Shown: positions 16,417 through 24,603 of the stretch, piece by piece
How the letters are laid out: each line of letters starts with the position of its first letter
Numbering within the stretch: position 1 is the first letter of the stretch
Assembly: GCA_025141835.1 (NCBI GenBank)
Contig: CP081102.1
Span: forward strand, 1,736,001 to 1,800,000
From: Rhodobacteraceae bacterium M385
Lineage (GTDB): Bacteria > Pseudomonadota > Alphaproteobacteria > Rhodobacterales > Rhodobacteraceae
DNA length: 64,000 nt
Reading direction: 5' to 3'
Made by a program: the position numbers and the translations under genes
Notes under the pieces: generated by a model
What the model saw: the letters and a program-made list of their open reading frames with translations, nothing else
Told to the model about the DNA's origin: nothing
Database searches by the model: none

Positions 16417-17298
16417 GTGAAACGCGCCGCATTCGGGCATATCGGCTTTCCGATCCTGCTGCTCATCCCGCAGCTCGCCATCATTGCGATCTTCTTCTAT
16501 TGGCCCGCTGGCTATGCGATCCAATCTTCGTTTTATCTGGAAGATCCGTTTGGGTTTGGCTCCACTTTTGTGGGGTTTGAAAATTACACCCGCCTTGCAA
16601 GCTCCTCTAACTATTTGTCGAGCGCTTGGTTCACGTTGATCTTTACGTCGCTTGTGACCTTCTTTGCCCTCGCCATTGCGCTGTTGCTGGCGGTGAAGGC
16701 CGACAAGGTGATCCGCGGGGCCAAGACCTACCGAACGCTGTTGATGTGGGTCTACGCCGTGGCACCGCCGGTGGCGGGCCTGATCGGGGTCATGCTGTTT
16801 GACCAATCGCGCGGCAACATCACCCAACTGCTGGGGATGATGGGGATCGAGTATCGCTTGGGCGTGAATTACTGGGATACGGCAGTGGCGATGATCTCGG
16901 TCTCGATCTGGAAACAAATCCCGGTGAACTTCATCTTCTTCCTGTCCGGCCTGCAAGCGATCCCACGCTCGGTGCGCGAGGCCGCGATGATCGACAACCC
17001 ATCGGGCACGCGCCGGTTCTGGGACATCACGTTCCCGCTGCTGGCGCCCACGGGTTTCTTCCTGCTGATTATCAACATCACCTATTCGCTGTTCGATACC
17101 TTCGGTATCATCGACACGCTCGTGAAAGGGCAACCGGGCAACAACCCGATGACGCTGGTCTACCGCGTGTTTGTCGATGGGTTTCGGGGCCAGGATTTGG
17201 GCGGGTCTTCCGCGCAATCGGTGGTTCTGATGGTTCTCGTCCTCATCCTCACTGTCGTGCAGTTCCGGTTCCTGGAACGCCGCATTCACTATACTTGA
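16417..17298 (+). CDS. ugpA: sn-Glycerol-3-phosphate ABC transporter permease UgpA
   Basis: This 293-residue inner-membrane permease has six predicted helices and the EAA-loop EAAMIDNPSGTRRFWDITFP, which contacts UgpC. The GTG start (VKRAAFGHIGFP) is chosen because AGGGGGAT lies 7 nt upstream and family members begin here; an upstream ATG lies inside the hairpin region. It lies 12 bp before ugpE. Confidence 0.93.
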   Translation: MKRAAFGHIGFPILLLIPQLAIIAIFFYWPAGYAIQSSFYLEDPFGFGSTFVGFENYTRLASSSNYLSSAWFTLIFTSLVTFFALAIALLLAVKADKVIRGAKTYRTLLMWVYAVAPPVAGLIGVMLFDQSRGNITQLLGMMGIEYRLGVNYWDTAVAMISVSIWKQIPVNFIFFLSGLQAIPRSVREAAMIDNPSGTRRFWDITFPLLAPTGFFLLIINITYSLFDTFGIIDTLVKGQPGNNPMTLVYRVFVDGFRGQDLGGSSAQSVVLMVLVLILTVVQFRFLERRIHYT

Positions 17299-17310
17299 GG
17301 GGGCTGAGAC

Positions 17311-18219
17311 ATGTCTGATATCTCTGAAACCCACACCAGCGCCGCAACGGCCCCGACGCGTCCGGCCAAACGGTTCCGGTGGGACACTGTCGTTGACCAC
17401 GCGGTTTTGATCGCGGGCGCCCTGCTGATGCTGGTGCCCGTCTATATGGTCTTTGCGACGTCATCTTGGGACGCGATCACAATCCACCGCAACGGGATGC
17501 AGTTCGGCTTTGGCGACCAGTTTGGCGTCAACTATAATGCCGCGCTGTTTGAATACGGCGGGTTCACCGACAGTGTGAACGGCGTCACGATGTTGGCGAA
17601 CTCGATGATCCTGGGCCTTGGCTTTGCCATTGGTAAAATCATCGTCGGCATGATGGCGGCCTATGCGATTGTCTACTTCCGCCTGCGCTTTGCGACATTG
17701 GCGTTCTGGATGATCTTCACGACGCTGCTGTTGCCTCTGGAGGTGCGTATTCTACCATCCTACGAGGTGATTACCGATATGAACCTTGGCAATACCTATG
17801 CTGGCCTGATTGTGCCGCTGATTGCCTCGGCCACTGCGACGTTCTTCTTTCGGCAGTTCTTCCGTTCCGTGCCTGAGGAATTGATCGAGGCGGCCCGGAT
17901 TGACGGGGCAGGGCCGGTGAAGTTCTTCATCGACATCCTTGTACCGCTGTCCCGTACCATGATTGCGGCGATGTTCATCATCATGTTCGTCTTCGGCTGG
18001 AACCAGTACCTGTGGCCCACGCTGATCACCACGGACGAAAGCATGTTCACCCTTGTGCGGGGTATCCGGCAGATCATCCAATCCTACGCCGACGGCGGCG
18101 AAACGCCTGATTACGGCCAAGCGGCGGCTTTGGCGATCATCGCCATGACGCCTCCGGTCTTGATCGTGATCTTCTTCCAAAGCTGGTTCGTTAAGGGCCT
18201 CACCGAGTCTGATAAGTAG
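17311..18219 (+). CDS. ugpE: sn-Glycerol-3-phosphate ABC transporter permease UgpE
   Basis: This 302-residue permease is the partner of UgpA. A 30-residue cytoplasmic N-terminus precedes the first helix. The EAA loop reads EAARIDGAGPVKFFIDILVP near residue 195. The segment AMYGWQYLWP-like FGWNQYLWPTLITTDE is typical of MalG/UgpE-type permeases. It is co-transcribed with ugpC, which starts 14 bp downstream. Confidence 0.94.
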   Translation: MSDISETHTSAATAPTRPAKRFRWDTVVDHAVLIAGALLMLVPVYMVFATSSWDAITIHRNGMQFGFGDQFGVNYNAALFEYGGFTDSVNGVTMLANSMILGLGFAIGKIIVGMMAAYAIVYFRLRFATLAFWMIFTTLLLPLEVRILPSYEVITDMNLGNTYAGLIVPLIASATATFFFRQFFRSVPEELIEAARIDGAGPVKFFIDILVPLSRTMIAAMFIIMFVFGWNQYLWPTLITTDESMFTLVRGIRQIIQSYADGGETPDYGQAAALAIIAMTPPVLIVIFFQSWFVKGLTESDK

Positions 18220-18233
18220 AGAGAACCATTCAA

Positions 18234-19283
18234 ATGGCACAAGTTTCCCTTAATGCTGTCCGCAAGGTCTACCCCAATGGCGCTGAGGCGCTGGAGGCCT
18301 CTTCCTTCTCCATCCCGGACGGTGAACTGACCGTTCTTGTCGGCCCCTCGGGCTGCGGTAAGTCCACGCTGTTGCGTATGGTGGCGGGGTTGGAAGAGAT
18401 CACGGAGGGTGAGCTTTCCATCGGTGATCGCATCGTGAACGATGTGGACCCCGCCAACCGCAACATCGCCATGGTGTTCCAGAACTACGCTTTGTACCCC
18501 CATATGTCGGTGGCCCAGAACATGGGCTACGGGCTGAAGAACCGGGGTATGGATAAGGCGACGATTGCCGCGAAGGTGCGCGAGGCGGCAGAGATGCTGA
18601 ACCTCAACGAGTTCCTCGACCGCCGCCCGTCGCAACTGTCGGGCGGTCAACGCCAGCGGGTTGCCATGGGCCGCGCGATTGTGCGTGAGCCGGACCTGTT
18701 CTTGTTTGATGAGCCTTTGTCGAACCTTGATGCCAAGCTGCGCAACCAGATGCGGATCGAGATCCGCGCCCTGCAACGCCGCCTTGGCACCACCGCGATG
18801 TATGTGACCCACGACCAAGTGGAAGCCATGACCATGGCGGACCGGATCATCGTGTTGAACGCGGGCACGATCGAGCAAATCGGCACCCCGAATGAAATTT
18901 ACGAGCATCCCGCTTCGACCTTCGTGGCGTCCTTCATGGGCGCACCGCCGATGAACCTGTTGCGCGGCACTGCCAGCAATGGGCGCGTCACGTTGGAGGG
19001 CGGCGTAAACGTGCCCCATGCCAATGCGGAAGGCCACGATGGGGCGATCCAAGTGGGTATCCGCCCCGAGGACACTTGGCCCGATCCGGCAGGTGATCTG
19101 GCCTTTGACGTAGATATTATCGAGGAATTGGGCGCTCAACGTCTGTTGCATGGCCATGTGGGCGGGCAGGCGTTCTCTGTCGCTATTCCCAAGGACAAAG
19201 TGGCGGATACGGGCGCCATGATGCTGAGCGTGAAGCCCGGCGCGGTGCATTTGTTTGACGCCGACAAAGGGCGACGCCTGTAG
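18234..19283 (+). CDS. ugpC: sn-Glycerol-3-phosphate ABC transporter ATPase UgpC
   Basis: This 349-residue ATPase of the MalK/UgpC type energises the importer. It has Walker A GPSGCGKST (residues about 37-45), the Q-loop VFQNYALYPHMSV, the signature QLSGGQRQR, Walker B LFLFDEPLSNLD and the His switch YVTHDQVEAM. The C-terminal third is the TOBE/regulatory domain. A strong terminator follows 31 bp after the stop codon and closes the operon. Confidence 0.95.
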   Translation: MAQVSLNAVRKVYPNGAEALEASSFSIPDGELTVLVGPSGCGKSTLLRMVAGLEEITEGELSIGDRIVNDVDPANRNIAMVFQNYALYPHMSVAQNMGYGLKNRGMDKATIAAKVREAAEMLNLNEFLDRRPSQLSGGQRQRVAMGRAIVREPDLFLFDEPLSNLDAKLRNQMRIEIRALQRRLGTTAMYVTHDQVEAMTMADRIIVLNAGTIEQIGTPNEIYEHPASTFVASFMGAPPMNLLRGTASNGRVTLEGGVNVPHANAEGHDGAIQVGIRPEDTWPDPAGDLAFDVDIIEELGAQRLLHGHVGGQAFSVAIPKDKVADTGAMMLSVKPGAVHLFDADKGRRL

Positions 19284-19314
19284 GCTTTGACTGATCACAG
19301 TTGAGATAGGGGAG

Positions 19315-19338
19315 GGCGGCGCGTTTGCGCCGCCTTTT
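19315..19338 (+). terminator. Rho-independent terminator of ugpBAEC
   Basis: GGCGGCGC-GTTT-GCGCCGCC is a perfect 8-bp GC stem with a 4-nt loop followed by TTTTCTTTT. Confidence 0.92.
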
Positions 19339-19402
19339 CTTTTGGCGAACCGCCCGTTTCCGCGCCCCTCGGCACCGCCTTGCGGCGGTTTCTCGCAGCG
19401 TT

Positions 19403-19421
19403 ATTGCAAATCATTCTCAAT
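19403..19421. promoter_or_regulatory. Fur/Mur-type box upstream of sitA
   Basis: ATTGCAAATCATTCTCAAT is a 19-bp imperfect dyad (7 of 9 pairs match), AT-rich in a GC-rich genome, 66 bp before the sitA start codon. The pattern resembles Fur/Mur boxes of alphaproteobacteria (TGCAAAT-type half-sites). Manganese- or iron-responsive repression is inferred from sequence and from the transporter type. Confidence 0.65.
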
Positions 19422-19487
19422 TACCTTGACCTTGTTGCGACTAACTCTCATATTCATCTGAGTAGTTTATCAGATGGGATACCTGAC

Positions 19488-20420
19488 ATGCTTCGCGCGA
19501 CCACCGCTCTTGCTTTGACACTCGCCTCGGTAGCGCCCGCCTATGCGGAGATGAGCGTCGTTGCCACGACAGGGATGATCGCCGACACCGCGCGGCAGGT
19601 GGGGGGCGACTTGGTCAGCGTGCAGGCCCTGATGGGGCCGGGGGTGGACCCCCATGCCTACCGCCAGACGCGGTCCGATATCGTTTCGACCGCCCGCGCC
19701 GACATGGTTATGTGGCACGGGCTCTATCTAGAGGCGCAGATGGAAGAGTTCCTGTTGGAGCTGGCCGAAACCAATACTGTCATTCCGGTGGCCGATGCCT
19801 TGCCCCGCGACATTCTGCTGAGCTCTGAAGATTACGCTGACCGCTTTGATCCTCACGTCTGGATGGACCCGGCGATTTGGTCCGGCGTGGTGCAAACCAT
19901 CGAAGGCGTGCTGACCGAGGCGCTGCCGGACGACAGCGGCACCATTGCCGCCAATGCCGAGGCCCTTCAGGCCGAGATCGACGCGCTTATCGCCTATAGC
20001 GAAGCGGCCCTTGCCTCTGTCCCAGAAAGCGCGCGTGTCCTTTTGACCGCCCATGACGCGTTTAGTTACTTCGGTGAAGCCTACGGGTTCGAGGTCATTG
20101 GTATCCAAGGCATTTCCACGGAATCCGAGGCGGGCTTGCAGCGGATTGGAGAACTCGTAGACTTGCTGGTGACCCGCGAGATTGGGGCCGTTTTCGTGGA
20201 ATCCTCCGTCTCGGATCGCAACATCCGCGCTTTGATCGAAGGCGCTGCCGCGCGGGGTCATGAGGTTGTGATCGGCGGAGAACTATTTTCGGACGCGATG
20301 GGCGAAGACGGCACCTATGAAGGAACCTGGATTGGCATGATTGACCACAACGTCACCACGATCGCCCGCGCCTTGGGCGGGGACGCGCCGGAAGGCGGGA
20401 TGCAAGGATTGCTGCAATGA
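19488..20420 (+). CDS. sitA: Mn/Fe-type ABC transporter periplasmic binding protein (SitA/MntC family)
   Basis: This 310-residue cluster A-I binding protein has a signal peptide ending AYA at residue 20. The expected metal ligands are H56 (GVDPHAY), H123 (FDPHVWMDP), a glutamate in ISTESEAG (E212 or E214) and D269 (LFSDAMGEDGTYEG). A Glu instead of a third His is the pattern of Mn/Fe-binding members such as PsaA/SitA rather than zinc-binding ZnuA, and there is no His-rich loop. I start at the ATG giving MLRATTALALTL, which forms a proper signal peptide. It overlaps sitB by 4 bp. Confidence 0.9.
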   Translation: MLRATTALALTLASVAPAYAEMSVVATTGMIADTARQVGGDLVSVQALMGPGVDPHAYRQTRSDIVSTARADMVMWHGLYLEAQMEEFLLELAETNTVIPVADALPRDILLSSEDYADRFDPHVWMDPAIWSGVVQTIEGVLTEALPDDSGTIAANAEALQAEIDALIAYSEAALASVPESARVLLTAHDAFSYFGEAYGFEVIGIQGISTESEAGLQRIGELVDLLVTREIGAVFVESSVSDRNIRALIEGAAARGHEVVIGGELFSDAMGEDGTYEGTWIGMIDHNVTTIARALGGDAPEGGMQGLLQ

Positions 20421-21253
20421 AGGACCTGCATGTAGTCCCGGACCTGATCGGCCTTGATGCCTCCAGTCCCTTGGCTGTGCGTGGCATGACGGTTTCGTAC
20501 GGCGAAAAGCCTGCGTTATTCTCGCTCGATGCGACGTTTCCGGCGGGGGCGATGTCGGCCATTGTGGGGCCGAACGGCGCGGGGAAATCGACCTTTCTGA
20601 AGGCGGCCCTTGGCCTGATCCCCCGCGTATCCGGCGAGGTGAGCGTCTTTGGCCGAGAGGTCACGCGCACCCGTGACCGGATCGCCTATGTGCCGCAACG
20701 CGCTTCCGTTGATTGGGACTTTCCGACGACGGCGGTGGATGTGGTTTTGATGGGACTATACGGCCAGCTTGGCCTTTGGCGACGCATCAGCCGCGCCCAG
20801 AAGGATCGTGCCCGCGCTTGTTTGGACCGGGTCGGCATGGCCGATTTCGCGGACCGCCAGATTGGACAGCTTTCCGGCGGGCAGCAGCAGCGAGTGTTCC
20901 TTGCGCGGGCCTTGGCGCAAGAGGCCGATCTGTTCTTGCTGGACGAGCCCTTTGCCGGGGTCGATGCCGCGACCGAGGCAGCGATAATCGACGTGTTGAA
21001 AACCCTGAAGGCTGAGGGGCGCAGCGTCATTGCGGTGCACCATGATCTTTCGACGGTCACCTCTTATTTCGATCATGTCATGCTGATTAATCTGACCCGA
21101 ATTGCCGAAGGCCCCGTGGCCGAAGCGTTCACCGAAGATACTCTGTCCGAGACCTATGGCGGCCGCCTTGGGGCGGTGCAGATCGATAGTCTTGCGCTGG
21201 CAAAGTCGGGCCCAAAGACTGGGGAAAAAGTACCCTCACGAAAGATCCCCTGA
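20417..21253 (+). CDS. sitB: Mn/Fe-type ABC transporter ATPase
   Basis: This 278-residue ATPase has Walker A GPNGAGKST, Q-loop YVPQRASVDWDFP, signature QLSGGQQQR, Walker B LFLLDEPFAGVD and the switch His in VHHDLSTV. PQR-SVDWDFP is characteristic of ATPases of Mn/Zn/Fe cluster A-I importers. The ATG overlaps the sitA stop and its own stop overlaps the sitC start, so all subunits are coupled. A C-terminal tail of about 30 residues follows the core. Confidence 0.92.
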   Translation: MKDLHVVPDLIGLDASSPLAVRGMTVSYGEKPALFSLDATFPAGAMSAIVGPNGAGKSTFLKAALGLIPRVSGEVSVFGREVTRTRDRIAYVPQRASVDWDFPTTAVDVVLMGLYGQLGLWRRISRAQKDRARACLDRVGMADFADRQIGQLSGGQQQRVFLARALAQEADLFLLDEPFAGVDAATEAAIIDVLKTLKAEGRSVIAVHHDLSTVTSYFDHVMLINLTRIAEGPVAEAFTEDTLSETYGGRLGAVQIDSLALAKSGPKTGEKVPSRKIP

Positions 21254-22452
21254 TGGCAACGTTCCTTGACGCGCTGCTTTTGCAGGTGGGCTATAATGCG
21301 GCGCTTGTGGCGATCGGGGCGGCGCTGTTGGGCTTTGCGGCGGGGGCTGGGGGCAGCTTCTTGTTCCTGCGCAAACGCGCCTTAGTGTCGGACGCGGTGG
21401 CCCATGCCACGCTACCGGGGGTGGGCCTTGCATTTATCGTGATGGTCGCCTTGGGCGGTGACGGGCGCAGCCTGTTGGGGCAGTTGGTCGGTTCGGCCAT
21501 TTCCGCTTGGCTGGGGCTGTTGGCGGTGGAATGGATCGTGCGTCGCACGCGCCTGTCCGAGGATGCGGCCATCGGCGCGATTTTGTCGGTGTTCTTCGGC
21601 CTCGGTGTGGTGTTGTTGACGGTCATTCAATCCATGAGCCAAGGCCGGCAAGCGGGATTGGAAGGCTTTCTGCTAGGTTCCACCGCCGGCATGTTGTTCC
21701 AGGATGCGATGCTGATCGCGGGCGGCGGCGCTTTGGTTGTGGCGCTTATCTGGGCGTTGCGCCGTCCTATGACGATGGTGGCTTTTGACCCCGGTTTCGC
21801 CGCCGCCAGCGGTGTGGATGTGCGCCGGATTGATCTTGCAATGATGGGGCTGGTCTTGGCGGTGACAGTGATTGGCCTGAAGCTTGTGGGGCTGATCTTG
21901 ATCGTGGCGTTGCTGATTATCCCGCCCGTCACCGCGCGGTTCTGGTCCGAACGGGCCGAGGCGGTGGTTTGGGCGGCGGGGGTCATCGGCGCGGTTTCAG
22001 GCTATGTCGGCGCGGCGGTGTCCGCCTCGGCGCCTGCGCTGCCCACCGGGCCGATTATCGTGCTGATCTCTGCGGCGCTGTTCGTGTTGTCTTTGCTGTT
22101 CGCCCCCGCCCGTGGGGTTCTGGCCTCGGTCCTTGCACGGCGCGCGTTCCAGACCCGCGTTCACCGCCGCCAAGGCCTGTTGGCGCTAAGCCGGGCGGAG
22201 CCTATTCACGACCCTCTTACTGTAAAAATCCTGCGCCGCGAACAGCTTATGCGAGCCGACGGGGTAGCGACCCTCGCCGGTAGATCCGCCGGTGAAAGGA
22301 TTTCCCGGGATGAACAGCGCTGGTCTATTGCGCGTCAACAACACCTCGATACCGCGCTGACGGGCCGCTACGATGGCCTGACCCCCATTGAAGACGTCTT
22401 CACCGCCGATGAAATCGCGCATTTCGATGCCGCCTTGATGAGGAGCACGTAA
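21253..22452 (+). CDS. sitC: Mn/Fe-type ABC transporter permease with C-terminal winged-helix-like extension
   Basis: Residues 1-285 form the usual ABC-3 permease with eight or nine helices (RKRALVSDAVAHATLPGVGL near residue 40). About 110 further residues follow, starting at RRAFQTRVHRRQ, without hydrophobic segments: KILRREQLMRADGVATLAG, RDEQRWSIARQQHL and TPIEDVFTADEI. This extension looks like a small cytoplasmic DtxR/MntR-like or winged-helix domain, known in some permeases of this family. It could sense metal or tune transport; that role is inference. The protein is 399 residues versus about 285 for a plain family member. Confidence 0.88.
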   Translation: MATFLDALLLQVGYNAALVAIGAALLGFAAGAGGSFLFLRKRALVSDAVAHATLPGVGLAFIVMVALGGDGRSLLGQLVGSAISAWLGLLAVEWIVRRTRLSEDAAIGAILSVFFGLGVVLLTVIQSMSQGRQAGLEGFLLGSTAGMLFQDAMLIAGGGALVVALIWALRRPMTMVAFDPGFAAASGVDVRRIDLAMMGLVLAVTVIGLKLVGLILIVALLIIPPVTARFWSERAEAVVWAAGVIGAVSGYVGAAVSASAPALPTGPIIVLISAALFVLSLLFAPARGVLASVLARRAFQTRVHRRQGLLALSRAEPIHDPLTVKILRREQLMRADGVATLAGRSAGERISRDEQRWSIARQQHLDTALTGRYDGLTPIEDVFTADEIAHFDAALMRST

Positions 22453-23379
22453 ATGGGGGCCGAATTCGTCCAATTCTCTCTCACGCCGATCCTGATCGGG
22501 ATGTTCGCGGCCATGGCCTGTGCGCTTCCGGGCAACTTCCTGATCCTGCGCCGCCAAGCGCTGATTGGGGACGCGATCAGCCATGTGGTGTTGCCGGGGA
22601 TTGTGGTGGCGTTTCTGATTACCGGCGCGGTGACAACTTGGCCGATGTTGATTGGCGCGGCGGGCGCAGCCCTTCTGGCGGTTGTCCTGATCGAGGCCGT
22701 GCGCCGCCTTGGCCGGATCGAGCCGGGCGCGGCGATGGGGGTTGTCTTTACCTCCCTGTTTGCGGGCGGCGTCTTGCTGCTGGAGCAGACCGACACCTCT
22801 GCCGTGCATCTGGACGTGGAACATGCGCTGATGGGCAACCTGGAACAGTTAATCTGGCTGCGCGCCGATGGGTGGGGGTCACTGCTGGACCCCGAGGCGC
22901 TGCGCCACCTGCCACCTGAGCTGCCGCGCATGGCGTTGGTCGCGGGCATTATTGCGGTGCTGACGGCGGTGTTCTGGCGGCCCTTGAAGCTGTCATCCTT
23001 TGACGAAGGCTTCGCCCGTGCCCTTGGCATGCCCGTGACGGTGATCGGCCTTGGACTTGTCACCGCGGCTGCCGCGGCGGCGGTTGCGGCCTTCGATGCG
23101 GTGGGCTCAATCATCGTTATTGCGATGTTTATCTGCCCGCCTGCCGCTGCGCGGCTGATGACCAACCGCCTTGGCCGCCAAGTGGCGTGGAGCCTGCTGT
23201 TCGCCTGCCTCTCTGCAATCATCGGCTATGTTCTGGCGGGCTATGGGCCGATCTGGATTGGGGCGAGAAGTTCCGTCTCGGCGGCGGGAATGGTGGCGGT
23301 TGTGTCTGGCATATTCCTTGCCATAGCATGTGTGTTCGGCCCCGCGCGGAGCCGGGTAGGTGTTGCAGCAGGAGGGTAG
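22453..23379 (+). CDS. sitD: Mn/Fe-type ABC transporter permease
   Basis: This 308-residue ABC-3 permease is the second membrane subunit of the importer, with about eight helices and the conserved RRQALIGDAISHVVLPGI motif near residue 35. Its ATG follows the sitC stop codon directly. It ends 3 bp before the next ATG, and the ribosome site of the Rieske gene (AGGAGG) lies inside its last codons, so transcription very probably continues downstream. Confidence 0.92.
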   Translation: MGAEFVQFSLTPILIGMFAAMACALPGNFLILRRQALIGDAISHVVLPGIVVAFLITGAVTTWPMLIGAAGAALLAVVLIEAVRRLGRIEPGAAMGVVFTSLFAGGVLLLEQTDTSAVHLDVEHALMGNLEQLIWLRADGWGSLLDPEALRHLPPELPRMALVAGIIAVLTAVFWRPLKLSSFDEGFARALGMPVTVIGLGLVTAAAAAAVAAFDAVGSIIVIAMFICPPAAARLMTNRLGRQVAWSLLFACLSAIIGYVLAGYGPIWIGARSSVSAAGMVAVVSGIFLAIACVFGPARSRVGVAAGG

Positions 23380-23382
23380 GAT

Positions 23383-23754
23383 ATGAACGCAGACGCATGG
23401 GCCAGTTTCCCTAATGCGCCCGCCTTGGGGACCCGAATCTGCGACATCGCCGATATCCCCGTAACAGGCGTTAAAAGCTATGACATCGACGGCTTTCCCC
23501 TGATCCTTGTGGCCTCGGCCGAGGGGTTGCGGGCCTATGTGAACGCTTGCCCGCACCAATTTCTGCCGTTGGATTGGCGCAGCGAAGCGATCTTGTCGCA
23601 AGATGCTGAGATGTTGCGGTGCTCCAACCACGATGCGGGATTTGACGCTTGCACAGGCGCGGGGTTGGATGGGTTGGGGCAGGGATGCGCACTGGACCCT
23701 GTGCCGGTTCATGTGCATGGTGCGGCGCTGCTGATTGGTGGCATAACCAACTGA
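23383..23754 (+). CDS. Rieske [2Fe-2S] ferredoxin-like protein
   Basis: This 123-residue soluble protein has one Rieske domain. The iron ligands are C56 and H58 (CPH) and C80 and H83 (CSNH), with 21 residues between the two pairs. Such small Rieske proteins act as electron carriers for dioxygenases or nitrite-reductase-type enzymes. It starts 3 bp after sitD and ends 27 bp before kynA. No partner oxygenase with a Rieske dependence is encoded nearby, so its redox partner is unknown. Confidence 0.88.
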   Translation: MNADAWASFPNAPALGTRICDIADIPVTGVKSYDIDGFPLILVASAEGLRAYVNACPHQFLPLDWRSEAILSQDAEMLRCSNHDAGFDACTGAGLDGLGQGCALDPVPVHVHGAALLIGGITN

Positions 23755-23781
23755 AATCCCAAGACAGAGGCTGAAAGATAG

Positions 23782-24603
23782 ATGGCGGAGAACCCCGAAA
23801 AAGACGGTGCGAAGATGTCCTTTAAGGACGCGATGAGCTATGTTGATTATCTGTCCTTGGACCCCATTCTGGGCGCGTCCAAGCCGCTGAGCAACGCCCA
23901 TGATGAGATGTTGTTCATCATCCAGCATCAGACCTCGGAACTGTGGATGCGTTTGGCCTTGCATGAGTTGGACGCGGCCCGCACGGCACTGGCGGCGGGC
24001 GATGACCAGCCGGTGTTCAAGATGCTGACCCGCGTGGCGCGGATCTTTGAACAGCTCAACAATGCTTGGGACGTTCTGCGCACCATGACGCCGTCCGAGT
24101 ACACCGATTTCCGCGAGGACTTGGGCCAATCCAGCGGCTTCCAGTCCCACCAGTATCGCCTGATCGAATATATCCTTGGCAACCGCAACACGGCGATGAT
24201 GCGTGTCCATGAACACCGCCCCGATCTGCACCGGATGCTGACGCAGGAACTGTCGCAGGCCTCTCTCTATGATGTTGCCATCGCGCGTTTGGGGGCGACC
24301 CTTGGCCTTGATCTTCCCACCGGTCCCTTGGATGCGCCCCACACCGCGCAATCTGCGATCGAGGACGCTTGGGCGCAGGTCTACCGCGACCCCAAAGCCC
24401 ATTGGAACCTTTATGAACTGGCCGAGAAGCTGGTTGATCTGGAAGATTACTTCCGCCGTTGGCGTTTCAATCACGTAACCACAGTGGAACGCGTTATCGG
24501 CTTCAAGCGCGGCACCGGGGGAACGTCGGGGGTATCCTATTTACGACGGATGTTGGACGTGGAACTGTTCCCTGAACTTTGGAATGTAAGGGGACAGCTA
24601 TGA
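23782..24603 (+). CDS. kynA: Tryptophan 2,3-dioxygenase
   Basis: This 273-residue haem enzyme oxidises L-tryptophan to N-formylkynurenine. Family landmarks are DPILGASKPLSNAHDEMLFI, the active-site segment IIQHQTSELWMRL with H49, FRWRFNHVTTVERVIG-type RWRFNHVTTVERVIGFKRG with the haem-ligand H231, and the substrate loop GTGGTSGVSYL. Its stop overlaps the kynU start (ATGA). Kynurenine formamidase, the step between the two enzymes, is not in the window. Confidence 0.96.
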   Translation: MAENPEKDGAKMSFKDAMSYVDYLSLDPILGASKPLSNAHDEMLFIIQHQTSELWMRLALHELDAARTALAAGDDQPVFKMLTRVARIFEQLNNAWDVLRTMTPSEYTDFREDLGQSSGFQSHQYRLIEYILGNRNTAMMRVHEHRPDLHRMLTQELSQASLYDVAIARLGATLGLDLPTGPLDAPHTAQSAIEDAWAQVYRDPKAHWNLYELAEKLVDLEDYFRRWRFNHVTTVERVIGFKRGTGGTSGVSYLRRMLDVELFPELWNVRGQL

